This document shows, one piece after another, positions 20,686 to 23,249 of a stretch of 23,249 nucleotides of DNA. How positions within the stretch are numbered: position 1 is the first letter of the stretch; every line of letters begins with the position of its first letter. Below the pieces are notes generated by a model, which worked only from the letters and a program-made list of their open reading frames with translations, searched no databases and was not told the DNA's origin. Source of the stretch: Haplomitrium mnioides (Eukaryota > Marchantiophyta > Haplomitriopsida > Calobryales); contig JBNGIS010008140.1 of NCBI GenBank assembly GCA_049999725.1, positions 25,228-48,476 of the forward strand, in the 5' to 3' direction. A program made the position numbers and the translations under genes.

Positions 20686-22581
20686 CCCACTTTCGACAAA
20701 ACGCTGATGCCAATATTAAACCTTTTGAATTGAGGTAATCTCAAGCCTGTACCTCTGTGTCAGCCCTGCCGCTGTGGTGCTATGCTGAAAACACAACCCC
20801 ACGTCACCGCATGCGCCGAAATAAGGGTTTTCGGGATACTTGTTGTGGGAGGGACCGATACTTTGTCAATATGAGTGGTTTAGGAGGGTACTGTGCTGGA
20901 TTTGGTTCAGGTTTGGGCACCCCTCCTTGGTTTACAGATCACATGCAACTGGTTCAGGTCAAAAAAAAAAGTTTAGAAATTTCCAAAATCGGCTTTTGCT
21001 CCACTTTATTTCGTCTCAACACCTAGTGGAGGTGGCTGGACTTCAGTGCACAGATACAACTCTGCCCCCCGCTTGGGACCAGGCCCAGCTCTGTAATTAC
21101 AGAGTTCTAAGAAATGGAACCTGCCCCTAGCTCCCACTCCTAATTACTCCTAAGCTGAAATTGAATACCGAAAAAACAGAATTTTGCACTATGCTAGTAA
21201 ACGACAACGGATTTTCTCCAGCAAAGTTCTGGATGTTCTCACAACTCTTTCTAACTGTATGTACAGAATTCAGAATATGTATAGGCTCAATTGTCACACC
21301 CAAAGACAGCAAAACCGAAAGAATTTCTGGCGATGTTACCAATTCCTGAAATTGGGAATTTTACGCGATCATGAACTCCCTTCTTCCGGTCGGTGTTGCC
21401 CTTGGCTTGCTGGTGGCTGGAGGTCCTCCCTCAATCTCTCTGGTCTTCCTTGCTGCCCCCACGAGCTGCTCCTTTGCTGCAAACAGTCGCTGGTCTTCAG
21501 ATCCGTCGGCTCCTCCACCACTCACTATCTCCACGTTCCGTCGGCTACCCACGATTATTGGCTGCCCCTCTTCCAATTCCAACCCAATTACCTCACACCC
21601 GTTCAGTTGAAAGAGTTTTGCTTCTGCTCCACAGAAGGTGTATGTTCTTCTCCCTCACCAGGGAGATGCTCCTCTCGAACACCGATCACCCACTCCACCT
21701 TGTCGCCGAATTCCGCCTCCTTACTCTTCTCTTGGGAGCATACCTCACCAGAACTTCTTCAGGCTCCACAAAATCTCACCAGAGTAAAATGCTTGGCCTG
21801 GATTGCCCCAGCAAATCTGAGCTCACCCTCCTTGGCTCCAGAGGGGGGATCCTCCTTAATTACCTTCACAAGCACAATGCGGTCTAATCTGAAAATCACA
21901 AGTGCATCCACTGAAGAAGTGAAAACATGCGCCAAGAAGAAATGTTGGGAGTCTCCTTCACCAACTAGAGCCCACCGCTCTTCTGTTGGAAGTCACCTCC
22001 CTGTTCACAGCTCCCTGCACAAACCCCACGCTCGCTCTGCCCCTTACGTCCCCAGCCTTCCTCCGCGACTCCGCTTGCTCCAACCCGATGGAAAAAAAAG
22101 ATAATACCAAGGATGACCCTCAAAAATGAGCCCGCGAGGAGCCTATACCCCTGCCCCGTAGAGCCCCCGCGCCAAAAACCCTTCGTCAACTGGTTGCCAC
22201 TGACCCTCGCTAACTTCAACTTAATTTAGTCGTAACTAACTAAGAACAAAGGTCGCACGCGAAGGTCCCCACATTTAGCACCCTAAAAAACTACATCCAA
22301 TTAACTTGGATGCTAATTTTGGTTAGCCCCACCTCAAGTCCGCTTTCAAGTATTTGGCCCTCTTCAATGTACTCCTCTAAGTTTAGAGAGCCTTAATTTC
22401 ATTCAAGGCCCTTGTAAAGTTCCTTTTGGTTTTTGACTTTTTCATTCTTTAGACTTCCTTAGTTATTTCATTTGCCCTTTTAACTTTTATTCCCCAGCTC
22501 CTCCTTGCATCTAGGGTTGATCTCACTCTGCCAGCCTGCACCTAATCCATGTGTTCACACTTGTCTAAACAAAGTTCTTTC
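20686..22581. other. GC-richer, retroelement-like region without an identifiable gene
   Basis: Base composition changes near 20710 from AT-rich to more balanced. Several open frames up to about 300 codons exist on the plus strand (21184-22104) and shorter ones on the minus strand. None shows a recognised domain, and the plus frame is rich in S, P and L, as expected of a shadow of G-rich minus-strand sequence. On the minus strand, TTGGCATCAGCG near 20700-20713 loosely resembles the usual plant initiator-Met primer-binding site. It comes just before the methyltransferase frame, so an LTR-like or promoter role for this segment is possible but unproven. Confidence 0.4.
21089..21104. repeat. 16-bp perfect palindrome
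   Basis: CTCTGTAATTACAGAG is fully self-complementary. It is isolated and not part of the ATGCGCGCAT family. It could be a protein-binding site or chance. Confidence 0.6.
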
Positions 22582-22739
22582 TGTTATAGAACATAGTATA
22601 CCCCTATATATAGAAGGGGATGGATGTATACATAAGGGGAACATTTGACCCCTCACTATGAATCTATCGATCACTGCGTGTGTGGAGGATTGCATGGCGT
22701 AACGGCTCTCTCTCTCTTTGTGATGCGCGTACCACAACA
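22582..22739 (+). mobile_element. 5' LTR of a Copia-type retrotransposon (short, 158 bp)
   Basis: The segment begins TGTTATAGAACATAG and ends ACCACAACA, so its ends are the short inverted pair TGTT...AACA. It carries a TATA box at 22605-22613 and is followed at once by a primer-binding site. The length is short but within the range of plant Copia and TRIM elements. The second LTR and any target-site duplication (the left flank is 'ctttc') lie outside the window, so the element's completeness is unknown. Confidence 0.65.
22605..22613 (+). promoter_or_regulatory. TATA box in the LTR
   Basis: TATATATAG is flanked by CCCC and AAGGGG. It lies 23 bp into the LTR, which makes U3 very short and puts the expected start of transcription near 22635-22640. 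Confidence 0.55.
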
Positions 22740-22755
22740 CGTTATCAGCACGACG
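22740..22755 (+). other. Primer-binding site matching the tRNA-Ile anticodon arm
   Basis: CGTTATCAGCACGACG directly follows the LTR. From memory of plant tRNA-Ile(AAU), its complement matches the anticodon stem and loop at all positions but one. The exception is a C where the gene has A34; A34 is inosine in the mature tRNA and pairs with C. This implies priming from an internal (half-tRNA) end, as in Drosophila copia, not from the tRNA 3' end. Confidence 0.6.
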
Positions 22756-23043
22756 GACTCTTCAGTACACACAGAGAGAACATACGCAATCTCCAACGCA
22801 AGACACGGCAAATTTTTTTTCAAGCACGACCGATTTCTTCCACGGCCGATCTCTTCGACGCGCGCGTCTCACCTCATGGCCATTTTTCTACATTTTTTTT
22901 CCTTACCTTAGTTTTCTCCCCTTTGGTAGCTCTAATCTCAAAAAAAAAAAAAAAACCCCATAGAGGGGTTTAGGGCTTCTTTTTTTTCTCCCTGTTGTTC
23001 CCGTTGCTCCCGCTTGGTCCCCCGTCGCTGAAGCACCTGCACG
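22756..23043 (+). other. Retrotransposon leader region
   Basis: This is the sequence between the primer-binding site and the repeat at the window end. It holds several homopolymer runs, including 15 A near 22938-22952 followed by an inverted CCCC-ATAG-AGGGG motif. No gag reading frame can be assigned. The open frames on both strands are short. Confidence 0.4.
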
Positions 23044-23249
23044 CGGCTGCTCCTTCTCTTCTTTTTGATGGCATCGTTTTGGTTCACGCGGCTGCTCCTT
23101 CTCTTCTGTTAGCATAGCTTTGGCTCTCGGCGGCTGCTCCTTCTCTTCTTTTTGCCGGCATCGTTTTGGCTCACGCGACTGCTCCTTCTCTTCTGTTGGC
23201 ATAGCTTTGGCTCGCGGCGGCTGCTCCTTCTCTTCTTTTTGCTGGCATC
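23044..23249. repeat. Alternating 45/42-bp tandem repeat, continues past the window
   Basis: Units beginning 'cg(g/a)ctgctccttctcttct' start at 23044, 23089, 23131, 23176 and 23218, giving steps of 45, 42, 45 and 42 bp. The long unit has 'tttttg..ggcatcgttttgg' and the short one 'gtt.gcatagctttgg', so the true period is an 87-bp dimer. Both steps are multiples of three, and the minus frame stays open (E-E-K-E-Q-P-R-E-P-K-R-C type), which may be incidental. It lies in the leader or early internal region of the Copia element. Confidence 0.85.

Noticed and set aside
21184-22104. Plus-strand 306-codon frame as a gene
   Set aside because: It is rich in S, P and L with no domain, starts from a non-ATG-favoured context, and overlaps other open frames on both strands, as expected in GC-richer DNA.

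Overview
The window looks like nuclear DNA of a land plant. It is AT-rich, the introns that can be placed have GT-AG ends, and there is a Copia-type long terminal repeat (LTR). The two best-recognised gene families, a cnidarian/fern-type DDE transposase-like protein and a beta-class DNA N4/N6 methyltransferase, suggest a seed-free plant (fern, lycophyte or bryophyte) more than a flowering plant. That placement is inference from remembered family distribution. No intact gene was found.

Layout. 1-1380: AT-rich flank with a five-unit 52-bp tandem repeat (262-521) and coding-like scraps on the minus strand. 1405-13233: an 11.8-kb array of about 188 units of 63 bp, broken by three 10-N assembly gaps. 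13231-15898: a decayed transposase-like gene on the minus strand, whose last exon runs directly and in frame into the array. 15899-16342: a 444-bp divergent promoter region with a TATA box for each direction. 16343-17668: a two-exon plus-strand gene of unknown family with a lysine-rich tail and a frameshift. 17669-18683: AT-rich DNA with a degenerate 37-bp repeat. 18684-20685: a three-exon minus-strand DNA methyltransferase pseudogene with motifs IV and I visible and five in-frame stops. 20686-22581: more GC-rich, unassigned, retroelement-like DNA. 22582-23249: a short 5' LTR, a primer-binding site matching the anticodon arm of tRNA-Ile, a leader, and a 45/42-bp alternating tandem repeat that runs off the window.

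Main reading. The 63-bp array appears to be an amplified piece of the transposase's own catalytic exon. The exon reads up to a G-S-W at the array border, and the array repeats the 21-residue segment S-W-Y-Y-I-D-L-L-H-R-D-T-N-H-I-N-Y-A-L-H-(E) in the same frame. The transposase-like gene, the divergent lysine-rich gene and the methyltransferase share one intron feature: tandem repeats of a palindromic core, ATGCGCGCAT, at periods of 24 or 30 bp, with related repeats of 37 and 52 bp outside the genes. This suggests one multi-gene mobile unit, or several elements colonised by one repeat family. A partial inverted repeat (1382-1405 and 17760-17783) brackets the array, the transposase and the lysine-rich gene. 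Every premature stop in the methyltransferase can be explained by a C-to-T change, as expected for a methylated, silenced element.
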